Below, in pieces: positions 36,295 to 44,312 of a stretch of DNA of 64,000 nt. The notes beneath the pieces are model-generated. The model was not told the DNA's origin, made no database searches, and saw only the letters and a program-made list of their open reading frames with translations. A program made the translations under genes and the position numbers. Source of the stretch: Cerasibacillus quisquiliarum (lineage in GTDB: Bacteria; Bacillota; Bacilli; Bacillales; Amphibacillaceae); the NCBI RefSeq assembly GCF_014202495.1, contig NZ_JACHHA010000003.1:1-64000 (forward strand), in the 5' to 3' direction. Every line of letters starts with the position of its first letter. Positions within the stretch are counted from its first letter, which is position 1.

Positions 36295-37086
36295 ATGATG
36301 GTAGCAGGAGATGTGACATATCATTTTAATAAAGAACATCTATATGGTCTAATAAGAATTGAACGCCCAGAAAAGCATAATGCGATTTCAGACGATATGA
36401 TATGCTCTTTTTATAAAGCTATACAAAATGCAAAAGCAAATCAAAGCAAATGTTTAGTGATTACAGGAGCAGGAGAGCGTATGTTTTCATCAGGAGGGGA
36501 CTTGAGAGATTTGAACATCGATCTATCAGTAGATGAGGCCTATCGTAAGTTATCGAATATGCAAGTTGTTTTACAAGAAATTCTTGCATTTCCTGTTCCA
36601 GTTATCTGTTTGTTAAATGGAGATGCTCTCGGGGGTGGATGTGAGATTGCAACAGCTTGCGATATCCGAATTGCAAAAGAAGGAACAAAGTTTGGATTTG
36701 TTCAATCAACCATAGGCATTACACCAGCTTGGGGTGGTGGAGCCATTTTATATGAAAAAGTCCATCCGAGTTTTGCTTTTCATTGGCTTACACAAGGAAA
36801 AATTTATTCAGATCGTCTATTAGAGAAAAAGGGCTGGATTCATGAACGTATCCCTGAAGTAAAATGGGATTCTTTAGAAGAGATAATTGCCCCTTATCTT
36901 CAGAAATCAAGACAACTGTTACAAACGTTAAAGCGACAATATCAAGATAAATTATCGCTTGAAAAGTTGATAGGTGAAATGGAAAATGAAGTTAAACAGT
37001 GTTCTACATTATGGCATACGAAAGAACACATTCATGCAGTAAACCGCTTTTTAAAGGGAAAACAATTGCATAAGCTAAAACATTGA
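36295..37086 (+). CDS. Crotonase (enoyl-CoA hydratase/isomerase) family protein
   Basis: 263-aa crotonase-fold protein. The oxyanion-hole segments are present: ERMFSSGGDLRDL (about 61-73) and GDALGGGCEIATACDIRIA (about 107-125), with the Glu equivalent to hydratase Glu144. The second hydratase catalytic Glu is replaced. The segment reads FGFVQSTIGITPAWGGGA instead of FGxPE..LGxxPGxGG, closer to ethylmalonyl-CoA decarboxylase-like crotonases. It may be a CoA-ester decarboxylase or editing enzyme rather than a beta-oxidation hydratase. ATG 36295 or 36298 after GGGGGAG. Confidence 0.85.
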   Translation: MMVAGDVTYHFNKEHLYGLIRIERPEKHNAISDDMICSFYKAIQNAKANQSKCLVITGAGERMFSSGGDLRDLNIDLSVDEAYRKLSNMQVVLQEILAFPVPVICLLNGDALGGGCEIATACDIRIAKEGTKFGFVQSTIGITPAWGGGAILYEKVHPSFAFHWLTQGKIYSDRLLEKKGWIHERIPEVKWDSLEEIIAPYLQKSRQLLQTLKRQYQDKLSLEKLIGEMENEVKQCSTLWHTKEHIHAVNRFLKGKQLHKLKH

Positions 37087-37153
37087 AACATCTATTCTAT
37101 CATAACTACCTCTTGCATATACTGACATTAAAAAGTAGTTAAGGGGTGATAGG

Positions 37154-37621
37154 ATGTATGTCACACGTCAAGATGCATGGACAAAAGAAGAAGATCATAT
37201 TTTAGCAGAAACCGTTTTACGTTTTATTAGAGAAGGTAAAACACAATTAGAAGCTTTTAAACTCGTTGCTAATCAATTGTCACGTACATCTGCTGCTTGT
37301 GGTTTCCGCTGGAATGCGACACTTAGAAAAAAATATAGTGATGCAATTGAAAAGGCAAAAGAAGCGCGAAAGAAAGGAAGTCATGCCTATCAAGTACTAG
37401 AGACGAATGATGTGTTAGACAAAGACTCGATTGAAACGGCGATTTCTTTATTAAAGAAATTAAAAGGGCATGATCATATGCCGCAAACGGAGCAAAACTA
37501 CGAAAAAACAGTGCAGAAGCTTGAAAAGGAAAACCAAGCATTACAGAATAAATTAAATCTCTATAAAAATGCATGGACAGAAATGGAAAAATTATGGCGT
37601 TGGGTTGAAGAGAAGGTATAA
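37154..37621 (+). CDS. ylbO: RsfA/GerR family sporulation transcription regulator
   Basis: 155-aa DNA-binding protein with an N-terminal Myb/SANT-like domain (about 6-62: DAWTKEEDHILAETVLRFIREGKTQLEAFKLVANQLSRTSAACGFRWNATLRKKY) and a C-terminal leucine-rich coiled coil (about 110-150). Position between rpmF and bshC matches B. subtilis ylbO (gerR), a SigmaE-dependent regulator acting in the mother cell. RsfA is the forespore paralogue. AAGGGGTGA SD. Confidence 0.88.
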   Translation: MYVTRQDAWTKEEDHILAETVLRFIREGKTQLEAFKLVANQLSRTSAACGFRWNATLRKKYSDAIEKAKEARKKGSHAYQVLETNDVLDKDSIETAISLLKKLKGHDHMPQTEQNYEKTVQKLEKENQALQNKLNLYKNAWTEMEKLWRWVEEKV

Positions 37622-37687
37622 TCATTAGGCTTACTTTTAAGAAACGCTGCTGCACAATATTATGGTTGCATCAGCGTTTATCACCTT

Positions 37688-37758
37688 TCATAATTTCTTT
37701 TCTTTAAACACTTCTGGTAACCATTTGAGTGGATTTACTCTCCTAAATCTGTATACAT
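37688..37758 (-). pseudogene. Short decayed coding remnant, minus strand
   Basis: A protein-like C-terminus NVYRFRRVNPLKWLPEVFKEKK ending in a leucine and a TGA at 37688-37690, interrupted upstream by an in-frame TGA. I cannot assign a family. It may belong to the same decayed locus as 37911-38180. Low-confidence reading. Confidence 0.3.
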
Positions 37759-37910
37759 TTCATAATGTATCTTTTATAATCCATATCACTCCAAAAATTA
37801 CGTCAATATATCTGTGGATTTGTATTAATAGGTAGCTGAAAGCTTTTCGTAAACTTAAGGGAGCATGTCTATAACTATGCCTTTAATATGTTTGAAGTTT
37901 TTTTAGCTTT

Positions 37911-38180
37911 TTATAGTTCCATATAGTCTTGAGAAGGATCAAAGTAAGTTTCGTATAGCGCATACGATGCATACATCACTGTAATAAAACCGTAGTAAGT
38001 TGATTTGCTATTATTTTCAATCATAATAGACAGCAGTTCTTAAAGCAGAGATTATTCATGATAACCATATTCCCGATATTTTTTTAAAACGGTATCAATA
38101 TTTTGTAGTTATTTAATAGCTTCTTACATAATTCACCAAGAAAGCTGGGCTCTTTCTTTAAATGTTATCATATAAATATA
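37911..38180 (-). pseudogene. Degraded gene between ylbO and bshC, minus strand
   Basis: Reading leftwards from about 38160, one frame gives KKEPSFLGELCKKLLNNYK. A frameshift then leads to NIDTVLKKYREYGYHE, two TAA stops follow within five codons, and the same frame resumes as ELLSIMIENNSKSTYYGFIT. It continues VMYASYALYETYFDPSQDYMEL up to a TAA at 37911-37913. The pattern of protein-like composition broken by one frameshift and two nonsense codons indicates a recently lost gene. Family not recognised. The surrounding 672 bp (37622-38293) contains no intact gene. Confidence 0.5.
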
Positions 38181-38293
38181 TGGAGATTAAAGCATTCTAT
38201 TAATTAATATTGAACCAAACAATCAAAAGACATGAAATTTCTTTAAGATTTATCTAGAATAGATGATGATAATGAATAAAGGAGCTTGTATAT

Positions 38294-39913
38294 ATGCGAA
38301 TCACTCCAATGAAAATTGAACAGCGAAATCAATTAATTAATGATTATTGTAATAAAGATCATGATGTGCATACATATTTTGATTATCAAGACACGAAAGG
38401 TGATTTAACTCGGCGTATCAATGAATTAATGAACAGATCGTTCGCTCGTAAAGAATTATCTGATGTATTAATTCACATGAACAAAAAATGGGGCGCACCA
38501 GAACAAACAATACATAATATTAATCGATTAAAACAATCAGATAGTGTTGTTGTCATTGGTGGGCAACAAGCAGGGCTATTGACGGGGCCGCTATATACAA
38601 TTCATAAGATTGTTTCAATTATTACATACGCCAAACAACAAGAAATTGAATTTAATAGACCGGTTATCCCAGTTTTCTGGATCGCTGGTGAAGATCATGA
38701 TTACTTAGAAGTCAATCATGTCCATATGTTTCATGATGGAAAGATGGAAAAAGTATTACTTGATGAACAACCGTTAAAAAAAATCCCGATGTCTCATAAG
38801 CCAATTAATCATCAAACAGGTGAAAAATGGTTACAACATGTCTTTTCTTTATTAAAAGAAACAGAACATACTAAAGAACTTTACTTCCAGATGCGAGAAG
38901 CGTTAAGTCAGTCAAACACAATCGTTGATTTTTTTGCACGGACTCTGTTTACTCTTATCCGCGAGGAAGGTATCGTCCTTGTTGACTCGGGTGCTCCTGA
39001 AATAAGGCAATTGGAGTCAGACTATTTTGTGCAACTTATAAAAAATCAAGAGAAATTGAGTACAATAACATACGAGACTCATAAGCAGTTATTATACAAA
39101 GGATATTCAATTGATTTGGATCTTGAAGAAAAGTCTGGTCATCTGTTTTATCATCATAAAAATGAACGTATTTTACTCTTTCGCGATGAAGAGGAGTGGG
39201 TAGGCAAGCAGCATGAAGTATCTTTTACGACCGATGAATTATTATCTATTGCTAAAGAAAAGCCCCATTTATTAAGTAATAATGTTGTGACACGTCCATT
39301 AATGCAAGATTTGTTATTCCCAACTTTAGCCTTTATTGGCGGTCCAGGTGAAATCAGTTATTGGTCTGTTTTGAAAGGTGCTTTCCATGCGTTAAATATT
39401 AAAATGCCCCCAGTTATAAAACGATTGTCTTTCACACTTGTAACAACACAAATAGAAGATAAGTTGGAGAAGTATGGGTTGAGTTTAAAATCCGTTATTG
39501 AAAATGGTGTGGATTCATATAAACAAAGATGGCTACAATCACAGAGCCATCCACCTTTTCATGAAATGTTTAAGCAATTTAAGAAAACCATTCAACATAC
39601 GCATCAGCCTATTCACGAAGTAGCGCAGTATATTCGGAAGGATTTAGGTCTATTGGCTGAAAATAATTTACAACATATCTTTCGTCACATCGATTATTTA
39701 GAGCGACGAATGAAATGCGTATTGGAAGAACAATATGCAGGTGAGATGGCAGACTTTGACTATTTAAATGCACTTTTATTTCCGAATCAAGGACTTCAAG
39801 AGCGAATATGGAATCCCTTACCATGGCTCAATGAATTTGGAACCGATCTGATTGATAATTTATTGAAACAGTCCTTCTCTTTAAAAGATGATCATTATAT
39901 TGTTTATCTCTAG
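38294..39913 (+). CDS. bshC: Bacillithiol biosynthesis cysteine-adding enzyme BshC
   Basis: 539 aa, the family length. BshC joins cysteine to GlcN-malate in the last step of bacillithiol synthesis. Conserved stretches include VVIGGQQAGLLTGPLYTIHKIVSI, VPVFWIAGEDHDYLEVNH-like sequence with the GxDHD motif, and TRPLMQDLLFPTLAFIGGPGEISYWSVLKGAF. A coiled-coil segment follows in the C-terminal third. AAAGGAG SD before ATG 38294. It immediately precedes the dcw cluster, as in B. subtilis (yllA). Confidence 0.96.
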   Translation: MRITPMKIEQRNQLINDYCNKDHDVHTYFDYQDTKGDLTRRINELMNRSFARKELSDVLIHMNKKWGAPEQTIHNINRLKQSDSVVVIGGQQAGLLTGPLYTIHKIVSIITYAKQQEIEFNRPVIPVFWIAGEDHDYLEVNHVHMFHDGKMEKVLLDEQPLKKIPMSHKPINHQTGEKWLQHVFSLLKETEHTKELYFQMREALSQSNTIVDFFARTLFTLIREEGIVLVDSGAPEIRQLESDYFVQLIKNQEKLSTITYETHKQLLYKGYSIDLDLEEKSGHLFYHHKNERILLFRDEEEWVGKQHEVSFTTDELLSIAKEKPHLLSNNVVTRPLMQDLLFPTLAFIGGPGEISYWSVLKGAFHALNIKMPPVIKRLSFTLVTTQIEDKLEKYGLSLKSVIENGVDSYKQRWLQSQSHPPFHEMFKQFKKTIQHTHQPIHEVAQYIRKDLGLLAENNLQHIFRHIDYLERRMKCVLEEQYAGEMADFDYLNALLFPNQGLQERIWNPLPWLNEFGTDLIDNLLKQSFSLKDDHYIVYL

Positions 39914-39947
39914 TTTCTAAAGACTTAGAAAAAATCCAGCCATGCCA

Positions 39948-39990
39948 AGGAGTTCAGTTACTGAAAACACTGAACTCCTATTTTCTTTTT
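39948..39990 (+). terminator. Terminator after bshC
   Basis: AAGGAGTTCAGT/ACTGAACTCC stem followed by TATTTTCTTTTTT. The same stem core occurs at 1700-1747. Confidence 0.8.
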
Positions 39991-40188
39991 TAACATCCTA
40001 TTTCCATAACTTCTGTCATTATCCCCACTTTATACCACCACCGTAAATATTATCCAAAGAAACAAGTGAAAAATGTTGTAGTACCAGTATTTCCATACTT
40101 TTATCTCAAATAATTTATGTATCATTGTGCTATTTAGTGCTATTTTTTAATCATTTATTATGGTTATTAAGAACTTATGGAAAAAAGG

Positions 40189-40214
40189 GTGGAGCAATGT
40201 GGGGGATTGTGGTA
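40189..40214 (+). promoter_or_regulatory. MraZ-type direct repeats upstream of mraZ
   Basis: GTGGAG (40189), GTGGGG (40199) and GTGGTA (40209) repeat the GTGG core at exact 10-bp intervals. This is the kind of periodic G-rich repeat array bound by MraZ in front of its own operon in other bacteria. The preceding part of the 39914-40244 gap holds only the bshC terminator and AT-rich sequence. Confidence 0.6.
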
Positions 40215-40244
40215 AGATAAACATAAGAAAGTGGGGTGGAGTCT

Positions 40245-40676
40245 ATGTTTATGGGTGAATTCCAACATAACATTGATACAAAAGGTAGAGTTATTGTACC
40301 CTCTAAATTTAGAGATGACTTAGGTAACCGTTTTGTTTTAACCCGTGGACTAGACAAATGTTTATTTTCCTACCCCATGGAAGAATGGCGTGTATTAGAA
40401 CAAAAATTAAAAAAACTGCCCTTAACTAAAAAAGATGCACGTGCATTTACACGATTTTTCTTTTCGGGTGCAGTTGAATGTGAAGTTGATAAGCAGGGAA
40501 GAATAAATATCCCAGCTCCATTAAGAAAATATGCTCAATTAGAAAAGGAATGTGTAGTCATTGGTGTTTCCAACCGGATTGAATTTTGGTCTAAAGATGT
40601 ATGGGATGACTACGTGTTACAATCAGAAGAATCATTTGCTGATATAGCTGAAAACTTAATGGACTTTGATATATAA
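40245..40676 (+). CDS. mraZ: Transcriptional regulator MraZ
   Basis: 143 aa from ATG 40245, same length and opening ([23 protein letters not shown]) as B. subtilis MraZ. The upstream GTG 40236 is inside the SD. Two AbrB-like SpoVT/MazE half-domains are present: [17 protein letters not shown] and [16 protein letters not shown]. MraZ autoregulates the dcw cluster. The GTGG repeats upstream are its likely target. Confidence 0.95.
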   Translation: MFMGEFQHNIDTKGRVIVPSKFRDDLGNRFVLTRGLDKCLFSYPMEEWRVLEQKLKKLPLTKKDARAFTRFFFSGAVECEVDKQGRINIPAPLRKYAQLEKECVVIGVSNRIEFWSKDVWDDYVLQSEESFADIAENLMDFDI

Positions 40677-40696
40677 CGAAAAGAGCAGGTGTTATG

Positions 40697-41674
40697 ATGT
40701 TTGAACACGAAACCGTATTACAAAAAGAAGCTGTCAATGGTCTAAACATTAAACCAGACGGTATATATGTTGATTGTACAGTAGGTGGCGGAGGACATTC
40801 TATAAATATAGTGAAACAGCTTGATGAAAATGGATTATTAATTGCCTTTGATCAAGACCAAAACGCCCTTGAAACATCTCGTAAGCGGCTTAAAGCTTAT
40901 GAAAAGAACATTCTATTTATTCATAAAAATTTTCGATATTTAGAGCGAGAGCTACATGAGAGACATATTTCTTCAGTCGATGGTGTTTTATTTGATTTAG
41001 GCGTATCTTCTCCACAATTTGATCAAGCAGAACGAGGGTTTAGTTACCGCTTTGATGCGAAATTGGATATGCGAATGAACCAAGAACAAGAGCTGTCGGC
41101 CTACGATATCGTCAATACATGGCCTTATGAAAAACTTGTGCATATATTTTATGACTATGGTGAAGAACGTTTTTCTAAGCAAGTTGCTCGTGAAATAGAA
41201 CGCAGGCGATCAATCAAACCAATTGAAACGACATTCCAACTCGTCGAAATCATTAAAGAAGCAATTCCAGCTCCAGCACGGAGAAAGGGTGGGCATCCGG
41301 CGAAACGCATATTTCAAGCATTGCGTATCGCAGTAAATGACGAATTAAAAGCATTTCGAGATGCTTTACATCAAGCGGCAAGGATTGTCGGGATAAAAGG
41401 TCGTATTGCGGTGATTACATTTCATTCCTTAGAAGATCGTTTATGTAAACAAGCGTTTCGTAAGTGGAGTCGCCCAAAAGAAACACCAAGGCATTTACCT
41501 GTTTTACCTGAGGGATTTGAAGCACCATTTAGATTAATTACCCGTAAACCAATTACTCCAACTGAAGATGAAGTTAAACGTAATAAAAGGGCCCGTTCCG
41601 CTATATTACGCATCGTTGAAAAAAAACATCCGTGGAGCGACGATTTCATATATGAAGAAGGGTGGAGAAAATAA
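40697..41674 (+). CDS. rsmH: 16S rRNA m4C1402 methyltransferase RsmH
   Basis: 325-aa SAM methyltransferase. Signatures: [24 protein letters not shown] (SAM motif), [32 protein letters not shown] and [25 protein letters not shown] 40697 fits the SD better than ATG 40694 (one residue longer). Its stop overlaps the ftsL start (TAATG). Confidence 0.96.
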   Translation: MFEHETVLQKEAVNGLNIKPDGIYVDCTVGGGGHSINIVKQLDENGLLIAFDQDQNALETSRKRLKAYEKNILFIHKNFRYLERELHERHISSVDGVLFDLGVSSPQFDQAERGFSYRFDAKLDMRMNQEQELSAYDIVNTWPYEKLVHIFYDYGEERFSKQVAREIERRRSIKPIETTFQLVEIIKEAIPAPARRKGGHPAKRIFQALRIAVNDELKAFRDALHQAARIVGIKGRIAVITFHSLEDRLCKQAFRKWSRPKETPRHLPVLPEGFEAPFRLITRKPITPTEDEVKRNKRARSAILRIVEKKHPWSDDFIYEEGWRK

Positions 41675-42039
41675 TGGCTGTTAGACAAGTTAAAACGTGG
41701 GAACAAAACTATGCTAGGGAATTACCTAAAACGGAAACGAAAGTTGTTGTTCAACGAAAAGGCTGGGTAACAAAAGGTGAAAAAATTTTATATGCATTCT
41801 TTGCTGTTATTTTTCTTTTGTTCGCAGGATATATGGTCAGTTATGCTGCAACGACAGATACATTAAATCGCGAAATACAGACTTTAGAATCGCAACTTCA
41901 AGAGCAGAAATTGAAAAATGCAAGTTTAGAATTTGAAGTTAAGGAGTTGCAGCGTCCTGAACGAATCATTAAAATTGCTAAGAAAAAAGGGTTTCATATT
42001 CAAAACTCTCAAGTTAAACGTGCTAATGGTTTTCAGTAA
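41674..42039 (+). CDS. ftsL: Cell division protein FtsL
   Basis: 121-aa bitopic protein: short basic cytoplasmic part, one membrane helix (about 40-60, ILYAFFAVIFLLFAGYMVSYA) and an extracytoplasmic leucine-zipper-like coiled coil (about 65-110). It partners DivIC and DivIB in the divisome core. ATG 41674 overlaps the rsmH stop; GGGTGGAG is its SD. Identification rests on topology and position, as is usual for FtsL. Confidence 0.92.
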   Translation: MAVRQVKTWEQNYARELPKTETKVVVQRKGWVTKGEKILYAFFAVIFLLFAGYMVSYAATTDTLNREIQTLESQLQEQKLKNASLEFEVKELQRPERIIKIAKKKGFHIQNSQVKRANGFQ

Positions 42040-42055
42040 AAACAGGTGAATCAAA

Positions 42056-44233
42056 ATGAAAAAAAACAAACGAACTCAAGTCGTCACAGCATTTTTATTT
42101 TTGTTTTTCACGGTCCTTTTCCTTATAATAACCGCTCGATTTCTTTACATTCAAGTTTCGGGAAAAGTAGGTGATGTTGACTTAAAGAAATGGGCTGAAG
42201 AAAAGCGAACAGCTTCTTATGAAATTCCTGCTGAACGTGGGAGAATATTCGATAAGACTGGAAATGCATTAGCATATGATCAACCAACATATCGTTTATA
42301 TGCTAATGTAGATCAAGAACACCCGAACCGAGTCAAAAATGTGAAGAAAGCAGCTAAACAATTGGCGCCGATTATTGAATTAGAAGAAAAAGAATTACGT
42401 AAACGACTGGAAAAAGGTTTAAATGATAAGAAAACGAAACAGCTTGAGTTTGGTTCATATGGTCGAAAGCTATCTGAAAAACAAAAAGATAAAATCCAAG
42501 CTTTAGAAATATCAGGAATTCACTTAGCTAAAGAATCAATCCGTTATTATCCTAATGGTAATTTTGCTTCTCATGTTATAGGATTTGCTAAACAGGAAAC
42601 GAGTAAGAAAAATGCGTTTGAAACGGTTATGCAAGGAACAACAGGTGTTGAAAAGGTAATGGATGAACAATTAACGGGAAAAAAAGGTTATATTTCCTAT
42701 GAACGTGATTTGTTTAATAAAAAACTAGTTGATCCAAATGAGGTTGTTCAAAAGCCGATACATGGTGATCATATTTATTTAACGATAGATCAAAAAATCC
42801 AAACACTTTTAGAAGATGTGCTATCTGAAGCGGACTTGATATATGAGCCTAAACGCATGACAGCAATCGTCATGAATCCAAAAACAGGTGAAATTCTTGC
42901 ATTAAGTAATCGCCCTAGCTTTAACCCGAATAAACCGGTAGGGGTTAAGAATTGGTATAATGATGCGATTTCAAGTCCTTTTGAGCCAGGTTCTACGATG
43001 AAGATGTTTACGTGGGCTGCAGCTATTGAAGAGGGCGTATATAACGGAACAGAAGGCTATAAATCTGGTCGCTATCGAATTAATGAACGCATACAACCTG
43101 TTCCCGATCACAATGGTGGTAAAGGCTGGGGAACTATATCATATGACGAAGGGTTTCAACGTTCTTCCAATGTAGCGACTGCGAAACTTGTTTGGGAAAA
43201 ACTTGGAACGGAAAAATTTCTCGATTATTTAAAGGCTTTCGATTTCGATAAAGAAACAGGGATTGATTTACCTGGAGAGGTTGCTGGTAAAATCTTATAC
43301 AATTGGCCATTAGAAAAAGTAACAACAGGATTTGGCCAGGGAAGTACGTTAACACCTATGCAACAAATGAAAGCCGCAACTGCAATCGCTAATGAAGGTA
43401 AAATGATGAAACCATATATTATTGATAAAGTTGTAGATCCAAATACGAATAAAGTGAAAGCAAAAACTAAACCAGAAGTCGTTGGCGAGCCAATTTCCAA
43501 AGAAACAGCTCAACAAGTCTTACAATTACTAGAATCAGTTGTCTACGGAAAGCATGGTACGGGAAAAGCTTATCAAATGGAAAATTATAAAGTAGCTGGT
43601 AAAACAGGAACAGCTCAAATACCCAATCCAAATGGTGGGGGATATTTAACAGGATATGGTAATCATATCTATTCATTTCTCGGAATGGTTCCAGCTGATG
43701 ACCCGGAATTGATTATGTATATTTCTATGAAACAACCCAATTTAAAAAATGAAGATGGTCATTATGAATCTGGTTCTGCTCCACTCGCTTTTGTATTTAA
43801 AAATGTCATAGAAAATAGCCTACACTATTTAAATGTTGAACCAAACCAAGAAGTAGAAAAGGAAACTAAATCAGTGAAACTACCTGATTTAGTAGGTAAG
43901 TCTGTTAAGGACGTATTAAAATTAGAGAAAGATATCGGATTAAAGATCAGTGTGATCGGAGAAGGTAAAAAAGTACTTTCAAGTAATCTTATGAAAAACA
44001 CTGAAGTATATTCGGGAGATCATCTCATTATTGTAACAGATCAAACAGTTATGCCGAATATTATCGGGTGGTCGTTTCGCGATGTTCTTCAATTAGCAAA
44101 CTTACTTCATTTAGACATAGAAACTAAAGGAAATGGTTACGTGATATCTCAAAGTATTCCAGAAGGAAAAACATTAACAAAAAAAGAAAAATTAAAAGTT
44201 GAACTACAACCACCTTTGAAAAAGAAAAAGTAG
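42056..44233 (+). CDS. pbpB: Penicillin-binding protein 2B (septal transpeptidase)
   Basis: 725-aa class B PBP. Membrane anchor at about 8-30, dimerisation domain, then a transpeptidase with SxxK in FEPGSTMKMF (Ser313, Lys316), SSN in FQRSSNVA and KTG in AGKTGTAQ. Two C-terminal PASTA domains (LPDLVGKSVKDVLKLE and MPNIIGWSFRDVLQLA). Septal cross-linking enzyme paired with FtsW. It sits 16 bp after ftsL. Confidence 0.96.
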   Translation: MKKNKRTQVVTAFLFLFFTVLFLIITARFLYIQVSGKVGDVDLKKWAEEKRTASYEIPAERGRIFDKTGNALAYDQPTYRLYANVDQEHPNRVKNVKKAAKQLAPIIELEEKELRKRLEKGLNDKKTKQLEFGSYGRKLSEKQKDKIQALEISGIHLAKESIRYYPNGNFASHVIGFAKQETSKKNAFETVMQGTTGVEKVMDEQLTGKKGYISYERDLFNKKLVDPNEVVQKPIHGDHIYLTIDQKIQTLLEDVLSEADLIYEPKRMTAIVMNPKTGEILALSNRPSFNPNKPVGVKNWYNDAISSPFEPGSTMKMFTWAAAIEEGVYNGTEGYKSGRYRINERIQPVPDHNGGKGWGTISYDEGFQRSSNVATAKLVWEKLGTEKFLDYLKAFDFDKETGIDLPGEVAGKILYNWPLEKVTTGFGQGSTLTPMQQMKAATAIANEGKMMKPYIIDKVVDPNTNKVKAKTKPEVVGEPISKETAQQVLQLLESVVYGKHGTGKAYQMENYKVAGKTGTAQIPNPNGGGYLTGYGNHIYSFLGMVPADDPELIMYISMKQPNLKNEDGHYESGSAPLAFVFKNVIENSLHYLNVEPNQEVEKETKSVKLPDLVGKSVKDVLKLEKDIGLKISVIGEGKKVLSSNLMKNTEVYSGDHLIIVTDQTVMPNIIGWSFRDVLQLANLLHLDIETKGNGYVISQSIPEGKTLTKKEKLKVELQPPLKKKK

Positions 44234-44269
44234 GTTATAGAGACAGTGTTCTAATCCAATTCACAAATT

Positions 44270-44277
44270 CATATAGT
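44270..44277 (+). promoter_or_regulatory. Possible SigmaE -10 element before spoVD
   Basis: CATATAGT matches the SigmaE -10 consensus CATAYAHT at seven of eight positions, 36 nt before the spoVD start. TTCTAAT, 14 nt upstream, is a weak -35. spoVD is SigmaE-dependent in B. subtilis. Confidence 0.35.
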
Positions 44278-44312
44278 TGATACAAGCCAAAGTATGTAGA
44301 GGAGATGGAATG

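Noticed and set aside
37623..37690. Hairpin (AACGCTG...CAGCGTT) after ylbO considered as terminator or RNA
   Set aside because: Long loop and no T run; too weak to call.
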